From Progne subis subis (taxonomy: Eukaryota; Chordata; Aves; Passeriformes; Hirundinidae): a DNA stretch of 64,000 bases. Positions 38,401 to 53,600 of the stretch are shown here, piece after piece. The notes beneath the pieces are model-generated. The model had not been told where the DNA came from. It did not search any database and saw only the letters and a list, made by a program, of their open reading frames with translations. A program made the position numbers and the translations under genes. The number at the start of each line of letters is the position of its first letter. Positions within the stretch are counted from its first letter, which is position 1. The stretch covers positions 3,218,322 to 3,282,321 of the forward strand of contig JAKJHU010000065.1 of the NCBI GenBank assembly GCA_022316685.1, in the 5' to 3' direction.

Positions 38401-41400
38401 CAATTTACTCTATAGTGGGAAGATAAAGTTACTAACAACAACAGGAAGCCACCCCAGGCACAATTATTAAAAGTTATTCCTAAGAAAAAAATAATTAGAG
38501 CCTTTTCTCCAAGGAATGATGCCGCACTCAGTGGTATGGAACTGTCACCGATGAGGCAGATGCACAAAAACATAACAGCCAGACTGTGTTCAAAGATATG
38601 GAGAAGAGAACTAGACATCAAAAAGTGTGATCATGGAGTTCAGGAAAGAGATTAGAAATCCTAGAAAGGAGAATAAAATGGAACTTCAAAGGCATTACAC
38701 TACCCTTTATCCCTAACAAGAACACTTGCCAGAACAGTGGCAGTAAAAACTGCATTACAGGCATTATTTTTTTTTCCTATGATCATTTTTTGTATCTCAT
38801 ACAGAGATGTTACATGATGAGAGAAGCAAACAGGTGGTCAATGGAACACTCTCCTTTTGTCAAGTCTTCAACCATTATCTCAGATAACACAGGATATGAG
38901 TTCTAGAACTTTTTCCCTTCTCTTCCAGCTTCAATTCCTCTGTATTACAACTTACGCTATTCTATTACCAGAAAAAAAGAGAAGAAAGACTACAGCATTA
39001 AAACTAAAATTGTACTCACAAACACAATATGCTGACCTCATTGATGTTTGCAGCACTGAACCAAAGAGCCTTAGCTCAAAGGCTTATTTCATACTTTTTA
39101 TTTAATATAACTTTACTCCTAATTCAAAATTCAGTTGAATAATGAACCACTAGCTATCACTTCTAACAAAAAACCCAGCACATTCAGTCTATTCATGCCA
39201 TGTCAAAGGTACTCACTGGGGTTTTTTTACCTCTCCCAACTGTCTTTTACTGAAATAACCTTGATCATCTCCATGATTCATCTGTTACTTTGACCCTCTC
39301 TTTAATACTCTCAGTTGTATTGGAAACACAAGTTCAGTCCTAGATATTGAATTTTATCTATTAAGAGAAAGATGTCTAGGCCACTTGTACTCTGAAACTT
39401 GGAGCAAAAAAGCCTTTATAGAAAAGTGTACCTTAAAATAACACTCTGCCATTTCTATGGCCAAAAACCTCAGTAAAACATTACACTTTTTAGAGAGGAT
39501 TAGAGGGTATTTTTTTTCCTTTGATACACACAGCCTGCAGAAATTCTGAGTGTTATCCGTATTCAGTAAGAATTAAGTATCTAGCTAGGATAATGTGAAT
39601 AACCATTCCATTTTCCTCTGTTCATCACAACAAATATGTTTCAACAAAGCAAAATCTAAAAAAAACTCAAGCACTTTTATTATTATTGATTTCTTTAAAA
39701 GATAAAGGCTGTCCATTCCAAACCCCACATACTTTCCTTGTATGCACATTTATATATAAAAAGCTTGTTAGTTGCCGTAAACATAAACATGTATTGGGAT
39801 TTGCCCTATTCCTTTTTGTCTCTCAGGTCACCAAATCACAAGCTGCTAGCATGTTACAGTGTAATCTGTGCTGATTACTTGTACTTGCATGGGGAGGACC
39901 TGCTGTTCCTTAGGTATTTCTCAGACAAAGATGGAGTGAGATACCCACATAATCCACTGGTCAAAAAAATTCCTCTGGAAAGGGTAACAGGAGATGCTGT
40001 AATTACTGTAGGGCTTTGCTGGTTCTCTTCAGTTTCAAAGAGAAGGAAAAATAACCCACAAGGAAAAGTGTTTGAAAGGGCCATCAAATTCACAATGCAC
40101 CTGTCTAGCTTTACTTCTTCAGATATTTCTCCTCTTTATTTCTTTTTTATTTGCATCTCACTTTCACCCTTCCAATGCTCTCCCAGGGGAGTGGGTGTCT
40201 CAGGGGCTCAGGGTGCCAGCTGGGCTTAAACCACAAGCAAGATAATTGCCAATTAAATCATTAAATAATCAATGCCTATTTCTAAGTAACTGCTCTGTGA
40301 TTAATCTGTATTGTGTTTAGTAAAAGTAGTATCAGAAAGAGAGCAAAAAGAAATTAAATTTGTATTGTCCTAAACTTCAATCAGTCAATAGCAATTTTCT
40401 TGCTTTAGGAAGTATTCTTTTTCTTCCAGTGCCACGGGAGGCTTAATCAAGCTGGACCATAAAACACAAATTCCAGGAATGATGAAATGCAAAATATCCT
40501 GACCTCCTTGGAGAGTCATACTGTTTACCTGCCAAGTGAAAATCTTTCAGCCAGCTGGAGCATTTATTTTTAACTATCACTAAATAGAAGAGAAAATGGC
40601 TCCAGGCACTTCAGAAAAACAAGGGAAATTAAACATTTAATTGCCTTAGTAATCAAATAGACTTTACATTACTATTTTGTTCTGTAGAATCTTTTATCAC
40701 CTTTTTCCCTAATAATATCTAAAATGGAAATACTAGTCTTTGTAGGTTCAGGGCAAAGAGTTCAGTAATTTCTTACTTGGGTAGCCTGACAAGACGTTAG
40801 GGACCCTGGTGTAAAACCTCTCTTTAGCTAAATGCCTACTAAGTCCAACCAAGAATTTCAGAATAAATCCTAATAATTAAGCATCTCTACTCAGACTTAC
40901 TATGCAACTTTGTATATTCTTCTGCATTAAATCCTTTTTTCAAAGTTTCTTCAAAATGAAACTGTGCTGAAAGTTATCCCAACAGTAAAAGACTGATAAC
41001 TACATACCAGCCTACAAGAAAATGTGCTTGCAGTTTTTATTGTATTAAATTCAATTGTATGAGACAAAGTACCAGAAGGCTGTTATTACTGATGCACAGA
41101 TACATTTTTATGTCCTGAAGCCTGATTCAATGCAAGCATCTGATAAAACCATTCAATAAATAAATCTATGCACTGTAGCCGGTTATAAATAATACCCAAA
41201 TGTAGCATACTTCCACCAGCCAGAATTCAAATTTCATTTCAGCAGAAATAATCTAAGTATTTGCAATAGCTTCAGCTAATTAGACTTTTCAGTACATTGG
41301 TGTTTTTTCCTGGCTCTTACTCTGGAAAGCAGTAAAATCAACATTTTTATGACATACAAAAGAAACAACAAAATGTGCTTACTTAAAAGTTACAGGAAAA

Positions 41401-44400
41401 GGAAGCACTTTTAGACTTTTGATTTTAAACTTCACAACTTTTTTGGAGGTCTTCATCCCTCTGAACTTGATTGTATTTTCCTAATTCAAACTTATATGGT
41501 AAAAATGGAACTACTTCTACTACTTTATATCTGGTACCTTAGATTTTGAGTGCTTTACAAAGTAAATAGCACCCACTTAAAGGGTGCTTTGTCTATAAAG
41601 ATCAAAATAGTCCTGGTCAGATAGTACACCTCAACACTTTTGTTCTCCCTAATAAAATACTGCTTTACAAAACATAAATGCATCATCTCCTAAAATATCC
41701 TGTAATGAATCTACATGGCAGTTTTGATATTAGGCCTGTTATTTGATAGCAGCAGCTCCTGTTGAGAGATCAAAATTTTTCAGTGTTCAGACAGCTTTTG
41801 TGAAGTGAGTTACCACAATCTATCTGCGAACAAGAGCAGCTGCTCTAGGTTTGGCAACAATTAATTTAGGTTTGCTGTAGGCATGGTTCCACATGGAGAT
41901 GTCCTTCTGGTACTTTTCCCCTTATTTAGACAGATTCCCAGTTGAGAGAACTGGGATGCAAAAATGTCTGGAACACTGATGTATTTGCCTAGATGATGTC
42001 ACTCTTCTTTGATGATGTTGTTTTTTATGACTCTGATCACTCTGCTCTTATTAAGGAGAGGGGGTTGGAATACAAAGCTGGCCCAACACAGGTAATTCAT
42101 CTTTTAAACTTACAGGGAGAGGCAGAGTTTAAATGTAGTTCAAACACAAGCTGAGTGCTGTACTTTTATAGAAAACATTATAATTGTATGAGTTAGTGAA
42201 TGTCTTACAAACAAAAAAGGGAAAAAATGGAAAAAAGAAACAAAAACCTTCTTAGATGATGAGTCCCAGTTGCTTACCTAGCAAGTAATAGTTTAAATAA
42301 CTGGAACAACTGAAATAGGAGCATAGACCCAACTCATTGTTAGGTGGTAATAGAAACTAGCACGTAAGGGAAGCCATCACAATGCTTTATATCCCTGGCT
42401 ACAGAAGCATTTAGTCTCCCAAAACAGATCAAAAAACACCAGAGCCCAGAAAATAAATCAAGGATCAAAGCAGAAGTCTCAGCTGTTCTCAAAAATTGGT
42501 CCAGATGCAACACAAGAAATTAAAACATTATAATAAATTTGAGGGGTTTTGTTTTCTATTTTAGTGGGTCTGTCAGCACAGCAGCGACACAGTAGAACGT
42601 GTGCATGTATTAAAAAAAGGCACATATAATGAAAATCTTTTAAGCACATCAAAATTCAGACCTCCTTAGATAATAAATAAAGGACTTGTTGTAATGCCTA
42701 AGGGGTTTTCCATAATGGTCTCATTTTTACCCATTAAAACTTATATTAAAAAAATGGCATTTTAGTCTATTCAATACAGAACCTTTAACTCCACTTTTTG
42801 GTAAATGCTCAACAAAAGAGATGAGCTCCCTTTTACTTGGTTTCTATAAAAACTATCTCTGACCTAAAGGTACTACAGAACACCTAAAATAATGCTACAA
42901 TGCAAACTCCATATGTTCAGAAATCTAAAGTTAAATCATTGCTTTTAGCATAGAATCAAGTTATATAGAAAAACTGTATTGAAAACAACCCAAAGAACAC
43001 AGCTCATTGATGGGTATGAAGTTTTGCCCATCTGAATAAGGCTTTGCACCTTTTTCAAATGCAAAATCTCACATAATTTAACTTATACAGAAAACTCAGA
43101 GTTAGAGTGGTACCAATCCTACTAGCCCCTTTTAACAGGCATTTTGCACTTGTTTCAAAGATTATTTCTATTTCATTTCAGAGTGAAGTTCTCTTTATCA
43201 AGCTAAGCACTGAAGGAACTTCAAGATCACTTCGCACTTTGAGATTCACCTGCAGCTACAATATGAGCGTTAATGAAGCCATTTTAATATTATTTCAGTG
43301 AAAATCACAGAAGTGCAATATCTCGCATATGAAACTGGGAGGCACGTATTGAACAAGTTATTTTACTCGTGCACAAAAGTAATGTGGGTATTCCACAAGT
43401 TACTGTGATACAGATCATAAAATTAGGATAGAACAAGAAAAATCATTATGCTGATGACATTATTTAACATGTTTCTAATCTGCTATTTCAATACATGTGC
43501 AATTTCTAAAACAAAGGGCTAAACTCTATAGAATAACTCAAGACTAAAGTCTCTTTTCTGTGGAGCTTTCTAGGATCTGTGGGGCTGTAGAGAGAAAACT
43601 GTAGACTTTTCTTTTACAGGTGGAAAGCATCCTGAAGACTTCACAAAAGATTATCTTATTTTCAGACACAGAGACCTCAGAATTTACACAGAAATTCACA
43701 GTGCCTCCATTTTTCACTAGTCAGTTTGCATTAAGTACTAAATCACTATTTTCTCTTTTTTTTTTAATTCCAGAGGTGATAAAATACTTTACCAATAAAT
43801 ATACTGAGTAATTCAGGTAATTCCTACACACAAACCTTAAAGGTAGCAGTCACACCTATTGTCTGCCCTTTGCTGTGGTAATAATTGGAGGCTGCCTGAA
43901 ACAGCAGGGAAATCTGAGCACTGTCTCTCCACTTTCCAGGGCACAAAAACCATACAGGCCTTCTAAACTCCACTATTTCCCCAAGACCTAGAGAGGGTAT
44001 TAGTGTGGGATACATGCACATTTGATAAATTCTTCACCTAGAAGTCTGCTCCTTCTCGCAAAAATAAGTTATACCAGCTTTTAAGGGCATATGAGGCTGA
44101 TTTTAGGCATTCCCAAGTGCCAAAAAGCCCACAGAAAAAAACTGCAAAAAAACTCCCATCATCAGTGATTATAATGAATACAGTAAACACTATGTTCAGA
44201 CCTAAAGGTAGTTCCTCTGAATTAATCAAATACAAGTTCAGGGTTCTCCCCAGCCCTTGCAAAAAGAAATCAAACTTACTTCTTTTTCTTTACAATACAC
44301 TTACCTTGCATGCCTCATGGTTTTATTACAGAAAACAAGTGCACAGTAAAATATGGTACCTCTGGTCCATATTTGGTCTGTCTGCCGTCATGCTGTTTCT

Positions 44401-45267
44401 CTCCACATTTGGTAACCAATTTCTGTTGGCTCATAGGAATTATTTTTAAGCTGCATATGAAATAGCCCACCTCCACTGTCACTCCAGGAACACAATATTC
44501 CTCCCTCTTTCCCTCCTCATACAAACGTACAGTGGAACATAAAGATGGCAGAAGCTTTGAGACAAGAGAAACTAGGAGTCATTAGCAAACGCTTTACTTT
44601 GTTTCACTTCCAGAAGTTTGGTTTTGCAAACACTTCTACGCTGCAATTCACAGAGGAAGTGGTGGCAATGGAAAGGACATGGCACCGGCAAAAACAATAG
44701 TTAAAACTCGTCTAGGCAAACCTAACACTCGTTCAAATCAGCACAAAGATATATTCCCCAGCTGAATGGGCAACCTCGGGCACAACAACCACGTGGAAAC
44801 ATCTGTGAGGCAAAAAGCAGGGCGAGAGCTGGGAGAAAGCACTGAGAAAAGAATGGTGAGGAACCGAAACCAGGAACAGGGCATGAGCCAGCAAAAGGCA
44901 CAAGGGGGGAAATAGAGGATGAAGAGAGGTTATTACCTTGTAGAGTGAAATTTCAGATTGAAGCTCTCTGAGAAATGCAAAATCTGGCAGCAAAGAATGT
45001 GTAATCTGTAGAAAAACTGGACCCAGAAAAGCACAACAGTGCAGGTGAGATGGGAGTAGTGAATAGGCAAATAGTGAAGATAAGTTTGAGTACAACATTA
45101 TGGAGAGAATTTTTTCACCTCCATATACAGACTAGCCTATAAGTCTCTCAAAAAGAGAAGATGTATGGAAAATACAGAGAGAAACCAAAAGTAACAATCT
45201 TTTGTGAACCCAGTACTGGAAGTTGATGGTGCTGGCATTGCATCAAAAATGCAGCAATAAATATAAA

Positions 45268-45289
45268 CCCCCCCCCCAAAAAAAAAAAA
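45268..45289. repeat. C10-A12 homopolymer junction
   Basis: Ten C are followed directly by twelve A. Low-complexity tract without other associated features. Confidence 0.9.
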
Positions 45290-47399
45290 CCACCTTAATT
45301 TGCCAAAAATTTGCATCCAGTCCATCCAAAAAAATCTGAATATTTCTTAGCAGCTGTCTGTTCCTCTGGGCTTTATGTCACACTTCACAATGGGACACTG
45401 ATTGGCAAACATGAATGCCACTTTGTTAAACAAATAAAAAAAAAAATCAATAAAAATAATACAACACTGTTGCTGAAATGCCAATTTTAGTTGCAGGACT
45501 TCAAGCCTCCCCATTTCTCCGTGAAGCAGATGGTAGTTTTGCTGGAAAGCAAAGGACTGGAGGTAGTTGGATTTGGCACACTGAAAATTGGCACCAGAAG
45601 TTGAAAAGGTTCCACTTCAATTTTGTCACAGGGAAAGATGAATCTATGAATTAGGTCATAAACAGTGAAGTAGAAGCTAAAGGAGTTTTTAATTCTCCAG
45701 CCACTTCACCATTAAAGAGTCTGAATAGTCTCCTCTTATTACATATTTTACAGTATGCTGTAAATACCATAAATTAATAAATTACTCCAGCTCTAACCTC
45801 AGGGCCTCTTACAGTTTCTTCCCTGTTCCTTTGTGCATAACTATCAAAATAACCGCACTTTAATAAAAAGTTGGTATCTGTATATAAAAAAAGTAAATTA
45901 TTCATCAAGAAAGGTGGTTTAGGCACATGTTGAGCAAATACAGCATTATTTACAAGAGGAAAAGGGTTTTTAGACATTCATTGAACTAACTGATAACACT
46001 GACATGAGACCATCTAACATATTTTATATTTCAATAGAACATATGGCTTTCAGTAGATTCTTTTATGAATTGGACTGTTGACAAAAATAAGCTTTCCAGA
46101 TATGCCATTGGCACTACACTGAACTGAAATATTACTATATTCCCACATACCAACATAACAGTATCAATATGCTTCCTAAGCTGTATGGAAAGTCCTTTAT
46201 ACGTAAAGAATCAATAAGTGTTTATAGATATCTAATCAGAAAACACAAAGGATCCCAGTAGAAAGGGTACAGTAGAACTTTTTTAGGAAGCTCTAGAAAC
46301 AAAAACTCAATTTTGGATTTTTACGGATAATGCAGAAAGTTTTATTTTGCACTCATAAAAGGAGAGCTAGGTCATACTTTCTCAGTATTCTAATAGCAAG
46401 TAAACAGGGCATTATTAAGATACAAAATACAGTGAATTACCTACTTTCTTCCTCCTGGTTACTTCACAGTCATGAAAATATAGCAGTGTAAAGCTATAGA
46501 GTGAGTATTGCATCACTTTTTCAAAGCTTATGTTTCACTTTAGAACAGAATTTTGCAAGACCTTAAAAGAATTTCACTGTCAGAGTTCAATAGCTAAGTT
46601 TAGCGAGATCTGTTCCCAATCTCCCCAGGCATTTTTCACAACCTCCCTTCAAAGCATTAAGTACAAGCTTAGCACAAACTCATTTTAAAAATAGCATTTT
46701 TCTCTATCTCAAGAAAACATATATGAAAATGCACTGCTTATCTCAAAAGTGGCATTGTTTGGGAAACATTCATGCCAAAGGAAGGAAAACACAGGGCTTT
46801 CATACATCCCTGCTTGCTTCATGTATCAAGACTATGTTCCCATTCCAGACAAACTCCAAAGTTACCCTATCTACTATCAGATGTGGGGTTTTTTTCTTTA
46901 TTAAAATACAAGCACAGCAGTAACCAAAGAGATATAGAAGCTACCAAACATCATGTTCACAATCTTTCAATTCACTCTCATTTTTATTACCATGTATTTA
47001 TAGTTCCACCAATATTTTTATTCTATAGCCTTCATCTCCCACTATACATTCATTCAGTGCTGACAGACAAATAATTCCTTTACCCATATATGTATTTATG
47101 CCACCAACTTCAGTGCACAGTAAGGAGGATACAAACAGTCTCAGGGCAGAGTAAATTCAATTGTAGGCATGCAGCTAAAATATAGCACAGAATGCCTAAT
47201 GAAACTCTCTCATTTCTCAATTAAATTTTTCAAATTAAACATTTCTGCAATTGTGTTATGGACATTTTTAAATAAAGAACCTTATAATGACCACTTAATA
47301 CTTTTCTATTTTAGATGGCATATCCTGTCAATTTTTTTTGCAAGCTACTGCCTTCTTTTTGCCTCCACAATAACCCAGAGTATCTCAAAAGGCAGCAGG

Positions 47400-47690
47400 G
47401 AAATCCAGTCCTTCCAGTGAAGCCACCTTCACAGATGACACAAGCCACGGGCTGACATCCAGCTGCTGGTACAGAGGCAGCCTGGACAGGCTCCAGGGGG
47501 CTCAGGTATGGCAGCAGCTGTCAGCTCTGGGCCCCCACCCTCCACCAGAGCCTTGGCCACAGCAGGGTCTCAGCAACCAGAGGCACCAGCCACAGCAGCC
47601 AAGCACCCACATCCTTCACAGCACAGCAGAACGGGCAGCTGGGACGTGACAAGTGTTCAGGTGATAAAGTTTCTTAGCGATAGACATGAC
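47400..47690. other. Unexplained GC-rich patch
   Basis: About 290 bp of clearly higher GC than its flanks, with many CAGC/CTGG words. On the plus strand it keeps one frame open from 47508 to 47858, giving a 116-residue product with an Ala/Pro/Ser-rich start. I recognise no domain, splice context or repeat family. It may be an old repeat fragment or a lineage-specific regulatory patch. Confidence 0.3.
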
Positions 47691-50600
47691 CTCACCCAAG
47701 AGAAACTAGTTGAGACCAAGGGATTTGACCCATCAGATACACGCTTCTTTCTTCACCTAATGAAACGTTCAAATGAACATTCTAGTGTTACTCTGATACG
47801 TTGGGAAAAGTCCGTTTTGTACATATTAAATAAATCAAACAGAATTAATACTTTGTAAAAAAAGTTAAAATTGTACGTGCGATATAAAGCTAAATTTGCA
47901 GAAACAGTCCCTATCTCATGTTATATAAGGAATTACTCTAGGGTTTAATTTACATTCTTATTCACAACCATTTTTCTAATATAGTCATTAAATTCTTTTT
48001 TATGAATCACTGTTCTCATCTGGGCTAAAGCAATTAAGTTCTCAAGACAGAACAGTAGGTGTGCTGGTGCTAATTAATACTCCCCTGAGGTGAGCCTAGA
48101 GTTTTTGCCTGCGTCTTCAGTACACCTGAGGTTGGCATTAATCAAGATAATTCTTTCTTGGCATTTCTCTGAAGGAACAAACTGGGCATTCAGGGTCAAA
48201 TTTCTTTCCATCAGCACACTCCCTCCACTGGCTCTCCCTGCTCTAGTCCTGAAATGTGGTGCTACCTTCACTTGTAACCAGAATTTCAACCACAGACTGC
48301 AGTACTTCCCACCTAATCCACCTTAAGACTCAATACAACAGGATTTTAGCAATTTCAGCTGACTACTGATTTGATAAATTCTGATAATACAGGAAAAAAA
48401 ACCAGTCAGTACATATGGCACTTAAGACAGCACTAAGACCTAAGGAAAATGTTTGAGTTCATACCAACCCCAAAAGGGCAGTTCTGATTGTTTCGGTATG
48501 TCAGCTATATTTTTCCTTCCTTCTCATGCCTTATTATCCCACTGCTCAACTGACAAAACATTAACCAAACAAACAAACAAGAGATTTGTTTGAATACTTC
48601 ACCATTTCAGCCTCTGCCACGAAGCAGGTCAAGAAATTCCTCTTTTTTTATGCTCCACACAAGTGCTTGGAGGGTTTTTATAAAAACAGTTTCTGGTTGT
48701 GCTTAAAAAAAGAGTTTGTTTTCCAGTTATGCTACTGATGGATGTACTCTATGTAAATAAATTTATGTTGCTCCTGTTGTTTTAAATTTGTTATATTAGC
48801 TTATCCTTATTGTGTGTAAAGATCTATTCCTTATGCACAGTTAGGAAGCTGCACTATCAAAGAAGATTTCTAATCTTTTTCTGTTATATTAACAGCCAGA
48901 AACTAAATGTTATAATTTTTAAATCTTGATATTTTGCTTTAGTTCATTAGTTCAAAGTTCTCAGAAAAAAATGCAACTTTTAAAAACTCTTGCACAAAAT
49001 TTAAAAATCTTGGAAATACCAATAAAAGAAGCTCATCCCTCTCATAACTATTTATGGAATAGAAGAGATATGCCACACAAGGTGAGGGAAACCAAACAAA
49101 AACCAAAGCCCCTGAGATCGCTAGTTTCCCAGTACAGAAGCAGCAGTCAGTCTTACAAGTACTTTTGTGTGTCAAGACATTCTTAGTCTCACAAAGAAGG
49201 ATGCTGGAATTGCCAAAGGCTGCCAACCACCTAACAGAAGTAAAGAACACTATAGGTACCTAAGAGTCAAGGTAAAACTGGATTTTGTTAAATGGACTTC
49301 TGCAAAGTGTTTCCACACTTCTATGGTACTCTGAGAAGTGTCAGAATATCTTATTACATGGGTCCACTTCATTGCAAATAACATCACTCATTCTCTAACA
49401 TATTCATGTTTCAGCTTAAGGGGCTCACCATGAAAGTCACAGAGATGCAGCGTGGGCTGTGCAAAGGCATCCAGTGACACACAGCATGCTAGATGCCAGC
49501 ACCTATTCCAGACATTTGTACATTTTATTATTAATAATAATTCCATTATCAAGGGAAAAGATAGTTATGCTCAAGCATACCTGATAATTTAGTCAAGGTA
49601 TACTAAGAGCATAACAGAGAACAGAGTCTCAACTTGGAATATTATTCTGCAAATTCCAGATTATCAATTACAAGTGGGGAAAAAAGGCAAATTAAATTCA
49701 CAATAAAGAATCAGATACACCGAAAAGAAAGCATTTCCTGTATCCCTTTAAGCATAATCACTGTTCTGATATCCTACTTATATGAAACTTCCCAGTTTAT
49801 ATTTTAGTAATCAATGACTATAAAGAAATAAATTTCAATACAGGATAGTGTTAGCAAAAGATTAATGAGAACATTTGTTTAGTAAAATTTATAGTGGTCT
49901 TAAAGGTCAGATTTGGGTTCAGTTTTGGTAACATTTAATCACTAAATCCCTTACAGCAAAGCAAGAAATTACGCAACTAAAATAGTGAGAACCAGTCTGA
50001 GCTGATGGAAAGCTGATCTTTCACATCAAAAAAATCAAAGCCTCAGTCACTAAAATATAAAAATATTTCTTGGTGATTGACAAAGGCAAATTATTTGATG
50101 GCAGAGATCCATATTCAAAAGCAATGCAGGAATGAAATTCATATGCTTAGATGCTATGAAACTTTTGCCAACAGGATTTCTGAACATCAAGTTTCAGTCT
50201 AGATCCAAGAGGCTAAACCCAAAAAAGAACATTCATCCATTGAGTATTTCCAGATGCCCAGACATGACAGAGCATGAACTCCTTTAGCTGCTGTACAGGG
50301 GGGTTTGCTTCTGAAATTAAACCTTCACAATCTACTTCTCAAATACAGACACTTCTAAAGCATTTGTTCCTTAAATACTCGGTACAGCACATCTAAATTA
50401 TTTTAAAGATTCTGTACAAAGAACTGAATGCTCCACTTTGAACAGGAAACATTGCTAAGGCCTCTTGATTTGCTCTGTCATTCAGATTTTACCCAGCTTA
50501 AAGGAAATTGTAAACTAAAATAGAATAACACTACCAAAATCATGAGATTGTGTTCAGACTCACTTACTTCATTACTTAGATACTAGATAGTTAGATAAAA

Positions 50601-53600
50601 AGAGTAAACTGCTGAAGCAATCCACAAGAAAAACATCAGAAAACAGAAAGGCATTAAGAGAAAAACCTGTATCATCTTAAAGACAAATCAGGAGAGTTAT
50701 TTCATATACAAGAACTATCAATTTAAAAAGTAAAGTTTAACAGTGTAGCTGTGCACAGGCAGAATTTAGAAATACCAGTACAGCAAATGTGCATACGTAT
50801 ATTTTTTTTTCTAGCATTTATCACAACTTGCTCCATTTTCCTTCAGATTCTTATCTGGCAGCCCGGAAAATGGAATTGTGAAGTGCAAAAGCGTCCACAG
50901 CTCCCTACCCTGGCACACTACACAAAGTGTTACAGCATTTGTTGAGCATTACTATGCAAATTGTCAACGCTACTGCTGGGTTCTCCTGAATTCCTGCCTT
51001 TCTTTTGTCAGATGTTTTACATGTGTTCCTAGAAGATAAGTAAACATTTCAGTATAATTCCTTGAAATGCAAAAAATATTAATAACTTATTTGAAATAAA
51101 GCTTTGCCTATAACATCAAATATAGATGACCTCCTCTCTGAAACAGAAATTGTGATTTACCCCACATTTTAACCACACAGTAGCAGGAATTGTGATCCAA
51201 AGCCAATCAATTTCTGGCTAACATCGAAAAAGAAAGCAAAAGGAATGACTATAAAACAACCTATTAGTTAAGTTAGCCATTCTAAATTGCAAAGTTCTCT
51301 TATAATTATTTATGGTCTGCACTGGTTTTAGGTATCTAACCGTTGCAAAGGTACTGATCTGAAGTTCATTGCTCGCCTCTGCTGCTGGTGACATGAGAAT
51401 ATTCACCTTACCTATTCTCCTAGCTGTAGGAAATGCAGTTCATACCCAAAGACAGAATCAGTTCTTAATCTGAAAAAAGAAACCAGTTCTTTACCAGTTT
51501 TATTTGGATTGTCTTGCTTTGCAGCTAAAGCATTAGGTTTCACAGTTTCAGAATCATGTTAAAATAGAAAAGTTCATCTGATCATTCTGTTTGGAGTCTT
51601 TAACGACTGCACTTCTCAGTGCTTTAAAAACAGGAACATTTCAAGTCGTGATTATTTGATGTAACAGTTCTCTTTTGGACTGTTGGTGGGATCTTGTTAT
51701 TTTATTGGTTTTAAGAGTGGCTTATTCTTCCCAGAATTTGCAACATTTTTTTTTCCTTCATCTATAGCTTATGAACTGCAAATCTAAAATTTTTCATCCA
51801 AAAAATTGATATCTGATTAACTACTTGAATCATCTGTGTACATCTGGAAAGTCACACCATAAGCAGCAAGTTCAACAGCTTGAACTGATATTATCTATTT
51901 TCCCTTATTCATTTTTTAGAGAAAGTAAATTCACTCAGAACTTGTTGCAGACTACCAGGATGTTCCTCTTTCCTGAACTGCAAAGAGAGCAGGATGAACC
52001 CATTTTATAATGGTCATTATAAAGGTTCAGAAATACCTACACATTCTTCCATTGTGTCCACATCCATGTTCCCAAAGGACAGCTTGTTTCAGTTAAACTG
52101 CCAGGCCTGCAGCACAGAACTTCACTCCATGTCCTTCCTCACGGACAGACAACATGGAAAAAGGGAAGGACAAACCATGGGGCACAGGAAGCATTGCCTT
52201 TTCTCCTGCCTCCTCACATCTAAGCTTTTTATCCTCTCAGATGTGGGTGATGCCTGCTACAGCTCATCCCTGCACAGTGAAACAGAAGGGAGCACTGCTT
52301 TTAATGACCACATGATTCAACACATTAATGAAGAGGAATGAGTTACTTCTGAATTTGGAAGGTGAGCAGCCACACTCCAGCCTAAAGAATTACTGCCTCA
52401 AGATGCAGAAGACATAAATTTAGGAGTCAAAGAAAATGCATAGTCAAAGCTCAACAGCACAGCAGAGGAGATTGGGATCAATCTCAGATTTCAATACTGA
52501 ACGTGTGAGATGTGTAAATGGTATAAATAACGAGTTTATACAAATTGACTCACTCTTCTTAATCACACAATCCTGCTAGTAGCCTTTTGCAAGCTGAATT
52601 AAAAACAAACAGCAACAAGCCTCATTTTATGCTTTCCTGAACTTTCTACCATCTGGCAAAAATGAATTAATAAAACAAAAGAAAATTCATAGCAAAATAG
52701 ATTTAGTATCATTTTTGCAGTAAAAGCTGTTTATTTCTGCACATTTTAGAATTCCTCATCTGGTAAGATTATTATTAGAAACAGATGATTATTTTATTCT
52801 AGAAAAAAAAGTATGATTAAAGGTCTTAAAGGCTGAAATTTGTTGTAGACCCTATCAAACCAGGATTAGGGGAGGGAAAAAACCAAAACACCACTACATA
52901 TTTCCACAGTAGTAGGAGAAAGATTGATCTTAACTAAGACACTAAAAAAATAACCCAACCCTTCAGATAAGATAAAGATAGAATTTTAAAATATATATTT
53001 ATGGACATCTGAAAATAAGGCACCCAGGGCAAACACCAAACACTGTTTTAGAGCTAAAATGCACTACTGACCTGCCAAAGAGTAATTCATTGGCAAATTG
53101 CATCGTTCACTGCAGTCACTCTATCATCAGTATGCAACATTCTCATGAAGCAGCTGAGCGTAAAACACCTGAAGTTATCTTAAACGTGACACTGACAAGT
53201 TAGGAAAAATAGCAGAAAAACATGAGCACTTACAGGTTAGCCCAGAAATAAAGCAACTTTGCAAGCGCTCTGTGCCCCTTCCTGCTAAAATCCAAAGTTC
53301 TGCAGAAAAAGAATGAGCTGGCAAAGGTCAGAAGGCATTAAACCACACACACTTGTCAAAGCACAAGCTTTCAGTTTGGGATCTTAAAACAGTCACAACC
53401 CCCAAAGAATAGAACTTGAGATAACTGAAATGTAATTGGAACGCTCCTTTTAAAAAATTCTACAAGCTTAATAATCCTTTCCTAATGGATGTTCAAAGAG
53501 TGAAAGAATACCCTGACAACTATTAAGGGTGAGCCTTCCTCAGAATATAAAGATAGAAATTTCACACACAGTGGGACTTGTTTTAAAAATGCATATAATA

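Noticed and set aside
39738..40229. Open frame of 163 codons on the plus strand
   Set aside because: No recognisable domain, promoter or splice context. A chance open frame of this length is not surprising across six frames of a 64-kb window.
44733..45098. Open frame of 121 codons on the minus strand, Leu/Phe/Ser-rich
   Set aside because: It is the complement of a purine-rich intronic stretch that lacks stops by composition. No known family or signals.
47508..47858. 116-codon open frame beginning in the GC-rich patch
   Set aside because: The Ala/Pro/Ser-rich start reflects composition. No homology recognised and no gene context, so it was kept only as an unexplained patch.
51994..52341. 115-codon open frame in a slightly GC-rich stretch
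   Set aside because: No recognisable family, no splice signals, and composition explains the lack of stops.
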